Shown here: positions 1 through 11,245 of the stretch, piece after piece
How positions within the stretch are numbered: position 1 is the first letter of the stretch
How the letters are laid out: each line of letters opens with the position of its first letter
Program-made: the position numbers and the translations under genes
The notes under the pieces: generated by a model
Database searches by the model: none
What the model saw: the letters and a program-made list of their open reading frames with translations, nothing else
Told to the model about the DNA's origin: nothing
Source: Tetrastigma voinierianum
Taxonomy: Eukaryota; Streptophyta; Magnoliopsida; Vitales; Vitaceae
Direction of reading: 5' to 3'
Assembly (NCBI GenBank): GCA_016808115.1
Contig: JAEQBH010000130.1
Span: 83,218-147,217, forward strand
DNA length: 64,000 nucleotides

Positions 1-975
1 TAATATTGGAGTTGTCGTCAATCTACGTCTCGACTTCTCAAAACTATCTTTGGCGGATGTCGACCACTGAATTTACGATCCTTTTTCAATAGATTGGTCC
101 AGCGGGGTTGCTATCTTGAAAATCCCTCGAAAAATTTCTGTAATAACACCTTGATCGAAGCTGAACTTGAAGCATTTGTGGGTGGCTTCCAGTTCATAGC
201 TTCAATCGCCGAGATCCTAATACCATACGCGGGAAATGACATGACCAAGAAAGCTACTTTGTCCAACCAAAGCGGCACTTACTAAACTTAGGCGTATAAG
301 CGACGCTCTCTAGAATCAACAATGCGTAGGTGCTCTTGCATGTTCCTGCGAGCGCCTGAATACACTAGAATGTCATCATGAATACGATCACAAACTTATC
401 CATCTGAGGACTGAATACCACGATTCATCAAATCCGCGAAACCTTAATTTGGGGCATTAGTCAATCGAATGGCATCATTAGGAACCATTGAAGTGATTAG
501 GTATCTCGATCTAAGCAGTCTTAAAAACATCATTCTCTGAACCCTCAAGCGATGGTAGCGACCTTAGGTCGATCTTAGAATATACCGAGATCCATCTGGT
601 GGTCCAAATAGCTCATCTATACGAGAAGCGAGATCTGCGGATTTAACGTATTGTCGCCGATTCGGTTGTCTATGGTCTATACCTGGCAGTAAGCTTCCAT
701 CTTTCTTCTTTACGAAGAGAACTGGAGCTCCCCACGGTGAGGTACCAGGTCGGATGAAGCCCTTGTTTAGCAATTCCTCTAATTGTGCCTTCAATTCTTT
801 CAACTCGGTTGGCGCCATTCTGTATGGAGGAATGGATATAGGCTCGGTCCCTGGAATCAGTTCAATAACGAACTTTCCGATTTCTATCTGAGGTAAACCA
901 CGAGGAAATATCATCACGGAAAAGATTGTCACATGGGAACTCTTTTGGTATAGGAGATGTCTTCCGGTAGTCAAT
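1..975 (-). pseudogene. Ty3/gypsy reverse transcriptase remnant
   Basis: The best stretch is 564-974, translating to YRMAPTELKELKAQLEELL and PWGAPVLFVKKKDGS, the N-terminal RT signature of Ty3/gypsy pol. The following IDYRQLN-like motif is damaged (IDHRQPN). The catalytic block reads as F-x-DDILVY near 361-390 but only with a one-base slip. A YYRRF-like motif follows around 90-180, marking the RT end before RNase H. Several frameshifts and stops make it non-functional. The product would copy the element's RNA into DNA inside its virus-like particle. Confidence 0.8.
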
Positions 976-2482
976 CCCCTGCTTGTCTCTATCCTTTACA
1001 AATGCAAATAACCACAGCAACCTTCCCAGAAGCATTTCGAGGCGGTCATGGCATTAATGAGACTTGGGGCGATCTCTCTTCGATTCCACAAATATCACGC
1101 CTATCTCAAACCGAACCCGATCTTACTTCCTTCTTATAGCAATCTAAGGTGGCTCACATGCAGATAACTTGATCCATACCCAGATTATGTCGAAATCATG
1201 GATACCTAACTATCAAGTCTCTTTGGAAAATCCTTATTACGGATCACCAATCTTGCACAGGCCATCCTTTCGGATGTCATAGTATCCCCATTGGAGTCTG
1301 GAAACCACCATACGACCATCTATGAGTTGGGACTCTATCAGTTACTCTCGGTGAATGGTCTTGAAATAAATGAATGAGTGGCTCTGGGTCGCTGATGCGT
1401 ATGCATCATGATCCTAGCGAAATCATACCGATAATCCGCGTGCGGTGATGCATGCGCCTCTGGCGTGTGACTATAAATACTCGAACTTTGATACGAGTAC
1501 CACTACGAATCTGACTAATCGAGTGCGCCTCTTGCCTCACGCACCCTACCCGCGACCTCTACCGGGTGTTGTGCGCCACCTCTGCTGAACCACTCCTACC
1601 CGGCTGGCCAGGACCGGCGGTGCACAGGGTAGATGCTCTTGTACCTACCTCGAGTCTCACAACTACTAGTGTAGACGGTCGGATAAAGTGATGACCTTCC
1701 TGTCATAATGGAAACATCTGTCATGTTCATCACGCACTCTCAGGGATCTTATCTCGGCGTGTAGGGCCTGATGGAAGATGATCTGAATCTGCCCGCCTCT
1801 TAGAATTTGGCGGTGATCGACGGGTCCACTGGTTGAATCTTTGCTCCTCGATCCTGAGCCTCTATCATTGGTCCCTTCTTTCCTTTCTTTCTACTAGGCG
1901 GCGGGGTCTAGGCGATAGTCTTGGGAGCACCTCTCTTAACATTACGGCCGCCCTGAGGTTAGGCCCCAAGAGCTGTCCTTTCTACCTTTAGTGCAGCCTC
2001 AAACTTTTCATAACATTGCTGCTTGCTTTGCTTTTGCTATATCCTAGTAAACAAGGGAAACCTGTGTCTCTACCGTGCCGGTGGAAGGTCCACATCACCT
2101 TTTTTCGGTAATTATGGTGGAAAGACCTCATGTCTACGTCACCATATAATAGCTAGAAAGCTAACCCTATCTAACCATAAGTACCACGCCTACGGGTCTG
2201 GAATTGCCATCATAAGTTTTAGCCTTTAATTTAGAGCGCGTTCTATCATGCCCTACATATTACGGAGGCTCCGGGTGTCGACGGGTAGGCTGGCTGTAAC
2301 AATCTGTATAACACGATCCATCGTCCAGGTGTGCCGCCACACGAGTCTGCGACCCTCGATGGTTCCTGGCACGGGTGATTCATTGAAGCATCTTCCAATC
2401 TAGGGGTGTGCTCGACATATCTCTCTGGTGGTGCCTCCGGTGTGGAAGTCCTAGATTGACCTCTACGACCTCGTCCAGACAT
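976..2482 (-). pseudogene. Eroded gag and protease region of the left gypsy element
   Basis: A plausible gag start lies at 2482 (MSGRGRRGQSRTSTPEAP), preceded by a leader that follows the primer site. Downstream, basic and proline-rich stretches are readable in changing frames (for example PPPSRKKGKKGPMIEAQD near 1800-1900). I could not identify a clean CCHC knuckle or an aspartic-protease D-S/T-G motif, so the internal division is only inferred from its place between gag start and RT. Confidence 0.5.
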
Positions 2483-2645
2483 AATGTTGTGAATTTCAAG
2501 ATTAAAAGATTCAATGACACTTTTCAATATTTGATGCATGCAAGGATTTAGCAAAACAATGTAGGTTGCAATAGGAAAATCATTATAAAAAAACAAATTC
2601 TATAGGAAATACTATGAAGCGTGCAGCAGTGACTATCGTAAAGCG

Positions 2646-2657
2646 CCTACGATACCA
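2646..2657 (-). other. Primer-binding site, degenerate tRNA-iMet type
   Basis: On the minus strand the sequence just inside the LTR reads TGGTATCGTAGGCG. This resembles the common plant PBS TGGTATCAGAGC (initiator tRNA-Met) in its first seven bases and then decays. Its position 3-4 bases from the proposed LTR end supports both calls. Confidence 0.5.
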
Positions 2658-2660
2658 AGT

Positions 2661-5287
2661 TGACAAACCCCTTCCTAGTGTGAAATCTGTAGGCAACTCC
2701 ACAGTAACCTCCAGTGAAACTATTTCGGTAGCAAGTTTCCCATGAAGCTAAGCGGGTTAAAGCTGCTTTGACGTATTTGGAAAACGTGGGTCATAAAATT
2801 TTTCACTTTTCTATCAAAATCACACCTTTAGATTTAGCGAATATCCGGCAGCATAACGATTGCACGGTGGTTAAGCCCAAAATACAAAATCACCTGTATA
2901 AAACAATATACACTCCCAATGTTTTCGAATGTCGACTCTGTGATAAGGACCTGCGGTCCTCGTAAATATAAGATAAGGATCGATCGACATAATTTTTATA
3001 TGACTTTGTTTTCTGAAACCATGCATGCATATTTACAACGATATTTACATATACAAAATGCCACACAGCTTTTACTTTTTAATTTACACCTTATCTTATA
3101 TATAATCACAACCGGCGTCTGGGAGCGAGGATCTGGAAGATGCTGAACTGACAGCTGCGCGCGAAAAATTATTTTAAAACTAAGCGTGGCCGAAAGCGAG
3201 TACCGGTGAAGTCTTATAAGTTCTAAATGCTGCTGTTCTTTGTTTGTACCTCCCGATATGAAAATCTGTACATAAATGGTTGTAAGCTGTTTATAAAGCG
3301 AGTTTGCTATAGAAAACCATTTACAGCCCCATTTCTGTGCTAAGCTAATTAAAACTATTTTACAACTGGCAGCGTTACGAAAACTATTCACAGCTGTGGC
3401 TTATTTGATGGTAGTTAATATCACAGTGCTATACGCCAAATCAGAGTACCAACCATTGTGGCCCATTTGCGAATACCACAGACGTGATGCCCACGGAACC
3501 TCGAACAGCATGGTAGTGAACCTCGGAACACTACCCGATTAATATGGTCCGGTGAACACGGCGGGATCTATATAGCATAATGGAACCTCGGAACCAAAAT
3601 GCTTGTGAGGGAACCTCGGAACCAACACCTCATCGCTATGTACTAAGTCAGCGCGCTAACTATATACCTCGAATGTGCAGATGGCAACTCACTATATAAA
3701 TATATACTAGATCTAACCCCTAATTGCCGACCGAGAGCGATATAGTTAGTCATAATATCATGTATAGCCACTGTCAAAATACATATGTGCGGAGCGAGCT
3801 ATGCCATCTAGGGTTTTGCTAAACCAGATGGCTTGTTTCTTAAATATTAATCGAACTTTTAGAGTATAACAATTGGGAGGTAAAAAAAATGTTTTATAAA
3901 TCTATATTTTCAAAGCACTTTACAAACTTGTAATTTAAACACTTCGTTTTAGAAAATGATTTTGAGTACTCACCTTTTTCTCACGACTAATTTTCTTTCA
4001 AATCTTGTCAAGCACTCTAGATTCTCGTCGGATGCTCAAATCGCCTACACAATCCATCTGAGAATGCAATGCCTCAGTTTAACGTTTTAACCATAAAACA
4101 TACACGAACTTTCAAAATGATTTATATCGAGCGAACGATTCTAACAAAACTTTCGTGCTGGTCCCATTCGATAAGGACATCGATAATATGATGTAAATTT
4201 ACGAAATGTCCCTACATTAAATGCCCCACATAAAAACTATACGGTTGCTTAAGCTTTTATTTCGAGACTTTCATAGAGTCTAAAAATACCAGAAACATTT
4301 CGAAAATTATGTGAACTTGTCAGGCTCTGGCTCCACATTTCAGCCAAAAGCTGTCCAAACTTGAGTCCCAAATTCAGCCACTATTTGTCAGGAACACAAT
4401 CGAAAATTCACAAAAATTCCTAATTCAATCAGAATTTTGGGATTGAAGTTTACGACATTCACGACCTCTAAGAAAATTTCAAACCATTACATAACCTTTA
4501 GGCTTGAAATAACACAAGTAGACAAATTTTCTACCTTTTAAAGTTTGACAAAAAAGACTAAGATATTGGTACCTATCTTTGTGGCTCTCTTACGCATTAG
4601 TCAACTTTGCCTTCTGCTTTGATGAAAGTCTACGGTCCAATTTTCTTAAATCAGAGAAAGAATCAAAGAGAGAAAATATAAAAATAAAATCTCTGCCGTC
4701 GTCTACGTAAGTCTATTGATCCAAAAGCTTTGTTTTTTTGTTTTTGTTTTTATGTGGGACCACATGTCCCTTTTATTCCACTTCTTTATCCGTTTTGACC
4801 CTAGAAACAATTTATTTTTGTCTAAACTTTCAATTTCATTTATCCTAATTGAATATTCTTTAAATATTTTCCATTTTCGAAATTTTCAAAAATTAGTTTT
4901 AAGTTTCATTCTACTTGAATCGCCTAGAAATCGTAAAATATTCGACATCTCAGAATTAGAAACCAAACACTACAGAGTCACTAGATTTCACGAGGCAGAT
5001 TTACTTAGCCTTGATCCATTCGATCATTGATATCTAGAGAATTTTTTAGGCTTCCCTGAACAATTTTGGTAATTTATTATTATTATTATCCTTTTAAAAT
5101 TCCATAATTGGAATTTCACCCCTCCACTTTCCTTAATTGCAAAAGTGCCATAATTCTTTGAAAACTTTATAATTTCACTCTTAAAACAACTTTCAAAAAT
5201 TTTATTATGACACTAAAATAATTAAGGAAGCCCTTGGTGCACATACGGTTACACATACCATACACCCTCTCGGGATGGGGTGTTACA
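2661..5287 (-). repeat. 5' LTR of the left gypsy element
   Basis: The block has TG at its left end (about 2661) and TGTTACA at its right end. It holds no coding signal. Its part at 4380-4700 is clearly related to the minus-strand LTR at 37209-38970: both share runs around the words TTTGGGATTGAA and CTCTAAGAAAA, followed by GACAAA-rich leader DNA. The matching 3' LTR is outside the window, so the left boundary rests on the PBS. Confidence 0.6.
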
Positions 5288-6060
5288 CTAAAGTTCCTGG
5301 TAGAAAAGCTAATCAAGGCAAGACTCCTTACGAGGTACCTCAGAGAAGTTGATCAAGGGGTGGAGTCGGGGCAGCCCATAGGGAGAATTACAACCAATCT
5401 GGCTACTCCTTCAAAGCCAAACCAGCCATAAATTATATACTAGGAGACCCGACTGATGATTAGTATAAAGAGACTCGTCAGAGCAGCTACGGTTAAGGCT
5501 AAGGTGAATGTTGTCCACACAAAGAGCAGCCACGGAGAAGTTGAGCCAGTAAATGGCCCCATATCCTTTCCTCCAGTTAACCCGAACAAGGTCATTATGC
5601 CTCACTACGATGCCCTAGTACTCACCCCTCTGTATTAATGGTTTTGATGTGCACGAGTCTTGGTGGATTCGAGGCGACTTGGTAGATTCTGCGGCTTCAG
5701 CCTTCCTCGGATGAAGCTCTCTCACGGCATGCTAAATTCAATGGAATGAATCCTCTTTGGCTACAATGGGGCAACTACAACGACACTGGGAGATATCACA
5801 CTCCCTGTGACAACCGGGCCGGTCACTCAACGAGTTTTGTTTTCAGTCGTCGAAGACTTGGGACCTTATAATACCATAGTGGGCTGGACATGGCTGCACT
5901 CCTACACTCCATGAAGGCAGTGTCGTCAACATACCACCAAATGGTAAGCTATTTGATCTTGCGAGGCGAGTCGACCTTTTTGGGCAACCGGTGGCTGACA
6001 ATTCTATCAATGATACTGCATAAACAAAGGGGAAACCTGATTCCAAACTGACCTGCCGAA
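5288..6060 (+). pseudogene. Gag C-terminus and aspartic protease of the Tat-type element
   Basis: From 5291 the frame reads LKFLVEKLIKARLLTRYLRE, then the linker ISFPPVNPNKVIMPHYDALV at 5560-5620, typical for the gag-protease junction of Tat elements. The protease follows after a frameshift: VLVDS near 5660, then GATTTTLGDITLPV and VLFSVVEDLGPYNTIVG at about 5763-5884. The usual D-S-G active site is scrambled (VDS followed by frame changes). The product would have cut the Gag-Pol precursor. It is non-functional. Confidence 0.8.
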
Positions 6061-6990
6061 CGATCTTACAGCCTCCCCTGGACGATCTTACACCCGCATA
6101 GCAATCACAGTATGCCTCCCAAATCAGGGCGAAATAAAAGAACTCGCTGGCTGTGGACCCATTGGAAGAAGTGGACTTGGGCGGAATTCGGAAGAGATTT
6201 ACCTATGTCTAGCTCTCTCCTATCAATGAAAAGAGAGCACGAGTTACATTCAGTATTGCGCAACATTGATGTATTCGCTGGAACACTCACGACCTCGATA
6301 TGGATGACATCAGGTGGCTTCTCACAAGGCGAACGTCCTCCCCCTTTGCGCCAGGCTGCTTTGAGGCAAAGGGTAGACGGTTCTGAACCGTACAGTCGGC
6401 TGAGACGGATGTAAACAATCTTTTAGTGGTAGGGTTTATGAGGGAGGTGAAGTATCCCGAATGGCTAGCCAATGTGGTGGTGGCACCAAAAAAATGTGGC
6501 AAGTGGCGCGTATGTGTAGACTACACTGATCTCAATGAAGTATGTCCCAAAGATAGCTTCCCCTTGCCATGCATAGATCAAATTGTGGATGCAACAGCTA
6601 GGCATGGCATTCTGTCGTTTCTGGACTCCTTATCCGAATACCATCATATTCCTATGCACCCACCTGACGTGGAGAAAACAGCCTTCATCACGCCCCATGG
6701 ATTGTATTGCTACAACGTAATGTCATTTGGTCTAAAAAACGCAGGGGCAACTTATCAAATGATGGTGACCAAGATATTCCGACCCCTGATAGGTAAATCC
6801 ATGGAGGTTTATATCGATGATATGCTCGTAAAATTGAACACCCTGACCACACAATGCATTTACAAGAAACCTTTGAGTTATTGTGAAGACACGACATGAA
6901 ACTTAACCATTTGAAATGCGCTTTCGGGGTCAGCTCGAGCAAATTCCTAGGTTTTATGGTAACACATATGAGGATAGAGGCTAATCCCAA
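6061..6990 (+). pseudogene. Reverse transcriptase of the Tat-type element
   Basis: The open stretch 6426-6899 gives 157 residues with REVKYPEWLANVVVAPKK, WRVCVDYTDLNEVCPKDSF, FITPHGLYCYNVMSFGLKNA and an intact YIDD catalytic box (6810-6821). Upstream, 6112-6414 carries the pre-RT segment (HSVLRNIDVFAG, then PYSRLRRM) in a different frame. After YIDDMLVK the frame breaks, but LNHLKCAFGVSSSKFLGF can still be read to about 6958. Identity to the Tat/Ogre group is recognised from the family wording. RNase H is absent because of the deletion that follows. Confidence 0.88.
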
Positions 6991-7141
6991 CCCAGCAGAC
7001 GGGAAATTCCAGGCCAATTAGGAAGGACCATACACGGTGGTTCGAGTAGGGACAACTGGGTCTTATACGTGGAGCAAACTAGACGAGACTATTGTTCCTA
7101 GGATGTGTAATGTCATGCATCTTAAGAAGTGCTATCAATAG
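6991..7141 (+). pseudogene. Integrase C-terminal fragment (GPY motif) of the Tat-type element
   Basis: ADGKFQANWEGPYTVVRVG is followed by SYTWSKLDETIVPRMCNV and MHLKKCYQ with a stop at 7139-7141. This is the GPY/F module and the natural end of Tat pol. It joins directly to the end of RT, with the words IEANP and NPADG meeting at about 6985-6995, so RNase H and the integrase zinc-finger and catalytic core were lost in one deletion. A one-base slip separates the first and second part. Confidence 0.8.
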
Positions 7142-7218
7142 TGTATTCTTTGAGGAGTTTACCATCAATAAAAGATTGTTCTCTACACATTTCCTCTTAA
7201 AACCTACAATTGCTTCTT

Positions 7219-8010
7219 TCTAAAAGTCCAGATATGGTTGTTGTCCTACTGGCGTTCTAAAAGTCCAAATATGGTTGTTGTCCTACTGGTGTTCTAAAAG
7301 TCCAGATATGGTTGTTGTCTAACAGCATTCTAAAGAGATCGAATATTTGTTGCCCCTCTTTGGCGCTCTAAAAGTCGGATGTGGTTGTTCTCTGCGGCTT
7401 TCTAAAAGTCGATGCGTGGTTGGCGCCTGGCAGCGCTCCCAAAACGTCCAGATATAGTTGATGTCGTGTTGGCACATAAAAAGCCCAGTCATGGTCGATG
7501 TCTTGCTGGCACATAAAAATTCCAGTCATGGTTGAAATCCCTTTAGGAGCTTAAAAAGCCCAGTCATGGTTGATGTCCTGCTAGCACATAAAAAGTCCAG
7601 TCATGATTGATGCCCTGATGGCACTTAAAACATCTAAATATGGTTGATGTCCTGCTAGCACATAAAAAGCCCAGTCATGGTTGATGTCCTGTTGGCACAT
7701 AAAAAGTCTTGTCATGGTTAACGCCCTGTTGGCGCTTAAAACGTCCAGATATGGTTGATGTCCTGCTAGCACATAAAAAGCCCAATCATGGTTGATGTCT
7801 GGCGGCGCGCAAAAAGTCGGTCATGGTTGATATCCTGGTAGCGCATAAAAAGCCTTCGGTCATGGTTGTTCTTACGGCGCATAAAGTGCAGACATGGTTG
7901 ATGTCCCTGCGGCACATAAAAAAGTCCGGTCATGGTTGGCCTTCTGCTAGCGCTTAAAACGCCGGACATGGTTGATATCACGCCCACTTTTTATAGAAGT
8001 CCAGCTATGG
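7219..8010 (+). repeat. Minisatellite, about 20 units of 37-38 bp
   Basis: The unit contains the words AAAAGTCCAGATATGGTTG and TGATGTCCTGCTGGCACAT. Starts at 7221, 7258, 7295 and later 7474 and 7512 give steps of 37, 37 and 38. Two unit types alternate in blocks: one with CAGATATGG and one with CAGTCATGG. The array begins about 80 bases after the pol stop. Tandem repeats in this position are known for Tat/Ogre elements. Confidence 0.9.
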
Positions 8011-8419
8011 TTGTTGCCCTATTGGCATTTTCAAAATAAAAGAAAATGGGAGCCTAGGCAAAGCTGTTGTCATGAAGGGGTTTTTATCAAAACGTGGAGT
8101 GAGCGCGAGGTTACAAGGGTAATATGCATTTGGCGACCTGGGCCCTCCTTCAAAATCTCCTAAAAACAACCCAAAACAAATATGAAGGAAAAGTCAGCCT
8201 TGCTCCTCTACAATGCCCCTCACCCAGAGACCTCAGGTCGTTTTCAATAGAATGTACTATCTCTGTGACCTTGGCTTTTGTTGATTATTGGTCGGGGGGC
8301 ACCCGGTCGCAAAAAATATGGAGGAGGTGGGTTGGCGAGTCGGGCATGCCCGCGAGATCAGCAATTGGAATTAAGCTCACGGATGCCATGTTTGAACATA
8401 CAACAATAAAGTAGCCATA
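8011..8419. other. Spacer between minisatellite and antisense ORF relic
   Basis: Non-coding DNA in the 3' region of the Tat-type element. I see no motif, repeat or convincing reading frame here. It separates the plus-strand pol side from the minus-strand relic. Confidence 0.4.
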
Positions 8420-10130
8420 AGTGAGAATTTACTCAAGGGCTTACGGTAGTCTTTACGCTATAGCTTCCTTGTCCTTCCCTTTGGGAATGGAGAGCCGGGC
8501 CGCCGTCTCACGAATGTCCCGAGGCTCCGGTAAGGCAGCGTCCGCTCGGCCAGCGGTGAGCGACCTCGGCCTCCACCCCTCACCTTTAGTCTTCCTCTGC
8601 GGCCGCGGGCATCTCGCGTCTGGCAGGTCATTTACGCCCCTTGCCTTGGCCTCGCTCATTCTTGTAGGCGCCCGAATGAGTCGTTTAGCCTCCTATTTGG
8701 CCTCGTCCCTTTTCTTCTCCACCCATTCAATCCTTACTACACTAGCTTTGGCTTCTTGCTTCCAATGTTTCAACTTGGACTCTACCTTGGCCAAGAGCGT
8801 CTAGATAATGTGGAAAGCGGCTAATTGGAGCACTGCATGAAAGATCTCTCATCGTCCCAGTCGAATTTGAAACCACTATCTTGGTGAACCATGTTGGGAT
8901 GGTCGTCGCCTTTGTAAAGAGAAGCTCTGATAAAATTACCACGCAAAGATATCAACCAAGAAAAGCAGCACGTACTAGTTCAACTGATTGGTGAAAGTCA
9001 TGGTTGTGGATGAACATCCCGTCCTCGACCACCGACTGGAAAGCCTCCTTACTCAAATAGACAGGGAACGAGATGGAATACTACTCTAAGCGAGCCGCCA
9101 CTGGTACCCGAAAGTAATTCGGATAGAGGTCGTGCATTTGCACGACCTGAAACTCTGCCTGGTTAAAGGGGCTCCAACGATGGATAATCTCCCGAGCACC
9201 CTTTAAATCAGGGGAAACCATACCCGTCAAAGGATAGATCCTCTCATGAGGAGGAACGTACGTGCTCAACAGCACCTAGTCAGGCAGCTTTCTCCTACTA
9301 GGTGCAGAATTTGCAGGTTTAGGTGGGGGTAGCGAAGCGGCATTTACGAGGGGCCACTGCGATTTCGTCTGCTAGGACCCCGTGAGGGTCCTCCTCCCAG
9401 GGTGCTTGTCCTCAGGGCGCCTTCGAAACCGGTTGATCATTGGTGGCATTTCGATTAGAGAGTCATAGGATTGTGCTCAGATCCTTCTCAGCCTCTTCAT
9501 CTGGCGAAGACCACCTTAAACGCTTCCCATCATATGTGGGAGCGGGCTCATCCTCCGAATTCGCAAGTCGCTTTTGCATCCGTGTATGAAACCGGTAATG
9601 GCTTTATGGACATCTCTCTTCCTCGACAAAATCATTGAAGCTATGCGGAGCTAATCCCGCAACCTTAGGCCGACGCATTTATTTAGTTTACTTGGCCCCC
9701 TCTTTATCTAGGGTTTCCTTCTTTTCCAGCTGGGGCGAGCCCTTGCCCGAAGTTGGGGCTTAGTGATCCAAACAAACCTCCCTAAGGCCCTTGTGGCAGC
9801 CTCCGCTCAGTCTTCCTGAGCGGCAACTGCCCTAGAAGAGCTACCCAGTCTAAACTTGCAAAGGTTGGGGAGAACGAAGTGCTCTCCCTTAATAAGCTCT
9901 GCGAACCTTGGTAGGGAGCAGCGGGATGATGTAAGGAAGGCCTGCGGACTGACTCTTACGAGTTCCTCGCTATCGGCGAGGCTTCGTGGTGTGCTTTCTT
10001 TGCCCTGCATTATCTCCGGTAATTACTTTGATGTTCTTCAGGCCAACCTTCTCTATTCAATTGACCAGCCGGCCTCGCCTGCGCTTACTTGGATAACATT
10101 AGGAAAAGCAATGTATGTCAAAACATGAAT
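8420..10130 (-). pseudogene. Antisense ORF relic in the 3' region of the Tat-type element
   Basis: On the minus strand several pieces read as one broken protein. 9081-9275 gives YVPPHERIYPLTGMVSPDL and MHDLYPNYFRVPVAARLE, continuing past a slip to ISFPVYLSKEAFQSVVEDG and NHDFHQSVELVRAAF near 8960-9080. 8742-8942 and 8453-8659 continue towards the C-terminus with basic, alanine-rich sequence. 9480-10010 holds the more N-terminal charged part. Tat-lineage elements often carry an antisense ORF between pol and the 3' LTR. I know the pattern but not the function of this protein. Confidence 0.6.
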
Positions 10131-11035
10131 CGTCTCGGAGGACATGATTTGAAATCGAACTCATACCAACTTGGAAATGTAAGAGATCGATTCACATCGA
10201 ATGGAAGCCTCGGAGAGTTGGGCCTCTCATACCCTGAGCCCTGGCCGGGGCAGCCCCCTTCTGTCTACATCATGGGGAGTCGGGAGCCCGATTACGGTGT
10301 AGCCGGGGACTATGGTAGGCATAGGCAGTGGCCCTTGGTCCTGGCAGCGTGTGAGTGAAACATATCTCTACTAGCGAAATATCAAACTAGTAGAAAGTTA
10401 GAAAGCATCTTTATAACAGATTAAAATCAAAAAAAACACATTTGGATGAATAAGCGTGGGAGGGCAGGGTGATGTGAAGCTACGACGTGAAAGCGACGGA
10501 GTCAATTGCTGACTGCTCCGGGTGAAGAGACAAGGTTATCACTTTATCTACCGGTAAACTGGCCAGGCCCGTTCGATGATTCTAAACTAACGCCATTAAG
10601 GATATGGAAAAAAGACCTCAGTTCCTCCATGGACATAGAAGACACAAAGTACGCTCCGCGATGGTAACTCAGTGGACCCCTTCACACGTGCTAACCCTGA
10701 TTAGTGGAAGTTTCATCTCTTGGCCTCTCATCATTTCTGAAAATAGCAAGGCAGAAGGGGATGAAGCTGAGAGGATCTCTTGGCAAGCAATCATGGACAA
10801 CTGCCTTAGGCGAGCTACCGAAAATTGATGGGACACACCTAAGAATGAGTATGTCCCAAAACTTTGCATACAATTCTGTCGTTGGGACCTTCTGGCTTGA
10901 AAAATACGCGTGTGAAGACAAGCGTGTCGGGAACTGAATAGATCCATTACAAAGGTGCCTACGTAATTGAGCCATACTTGATTGCCCAGAAAAACAAGGA
11001 AGAATTAAAGTTACAAAGAAAAAGAAGAGTTTGAG
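10131..11035. other. Non-coding 3' end of the Tat-type element, possibly LTR
   Basis: No convincing frame on either strand; the short open frames here are overlapping and unlike any family. The segment lies where the 3' LTR of the Tat element should be. No second copy in the window confirms LTR status. Confidence 0.3.
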
Positions 11036-11140
11036 ACACTTCGCTTGAAAGCTCTCTAGAGATGCCTTGCTTGAAGGCTCTCCAAAGACACTTTGCTTGA
11101 AGGCTCTCTAAAAACGCTTCGTTCGAAGGCTTTCCTTCTC
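11036..11140 (+). repeat. Four tandem units of exactly 26 bp
   Basis: GCTTGAA(A/G)GCTCTC recurs at 11043, 11069 and 11095, and a diverged GTTCGAAGGC at 11121, each step being 26 bases. The array lies about 100 bases before the LTR of the next element. Confidence 0.85.
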
Positions 11141-11245
11141 TCAGCCATACACCTTAGCAGCTTTTTACCTCTAGGGCGCTAGCACGGGGCACCTAGCCCA
11201 GTATAGAACCACGAAGAAGGCTGACCTCATGTCGAGCCACCTTAA

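Larger units (their letters stand above)
1..5287 (-). mobile_element. Ty3/gypsy LTR retrotransposon, 5' half, cut by window edge
   Basis: Reading leftwards from 5287 the order is LTR, tRNA-iMet-type primer site, gag start, eroded gag/protease, then reverse transcriptase running off the left edge. This is the normal Ty3/gypsy order. The right end reads ...GGTGTTACA, which on the minus strand is TGTAACACC, a common LTR start. Directly to the right lies the middle of a Tat-type gag, so this element probably inserted into the Tat element. The long LTR (about 2.6 kb) and the LTR sequence shared with other blocks in this window suggest a chromovirus of the Tekay/Del kind. The chromodomain part is outside the window, so the clade is inferred. 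Confidence 0.75.
5288..11245 (+). mobile_element. Tat/Ogre-type Ty3/gypsy retrotransposon, truncated and internally deleted
   Basis: Gag end, protease, RT and the integrase C-terminus occur in order on the plus strand. They are followed by a long 3' non-coding region with a minisatellite and an antisense coding relic. That combination (PR-RT wording VKYPEWLANVVV, a 3' region with tandem repeats and an antisense ORF) is characteristic of the Tat/Ogre lineage. The 5' LTR and most of gag are missing; the left gypsy element sits exactly at the break. RNase H and the integrase core are deleted at about 6990. A 3' LTR was not recognised with certainty before the next element starts at 11246. Confidence 0.8.

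Noticed and set aside
7581..7987. Minus-strand open frames in the 37-38 bp array
   Set aside because: They only translate the repeat unit and vary with it; there is no protein signal.
7219..8010. CRISPR-like array
   Set aside because: Units are contiguous with no unique spacers, the genome is a plant, and the position fits a Tat minisatellite.
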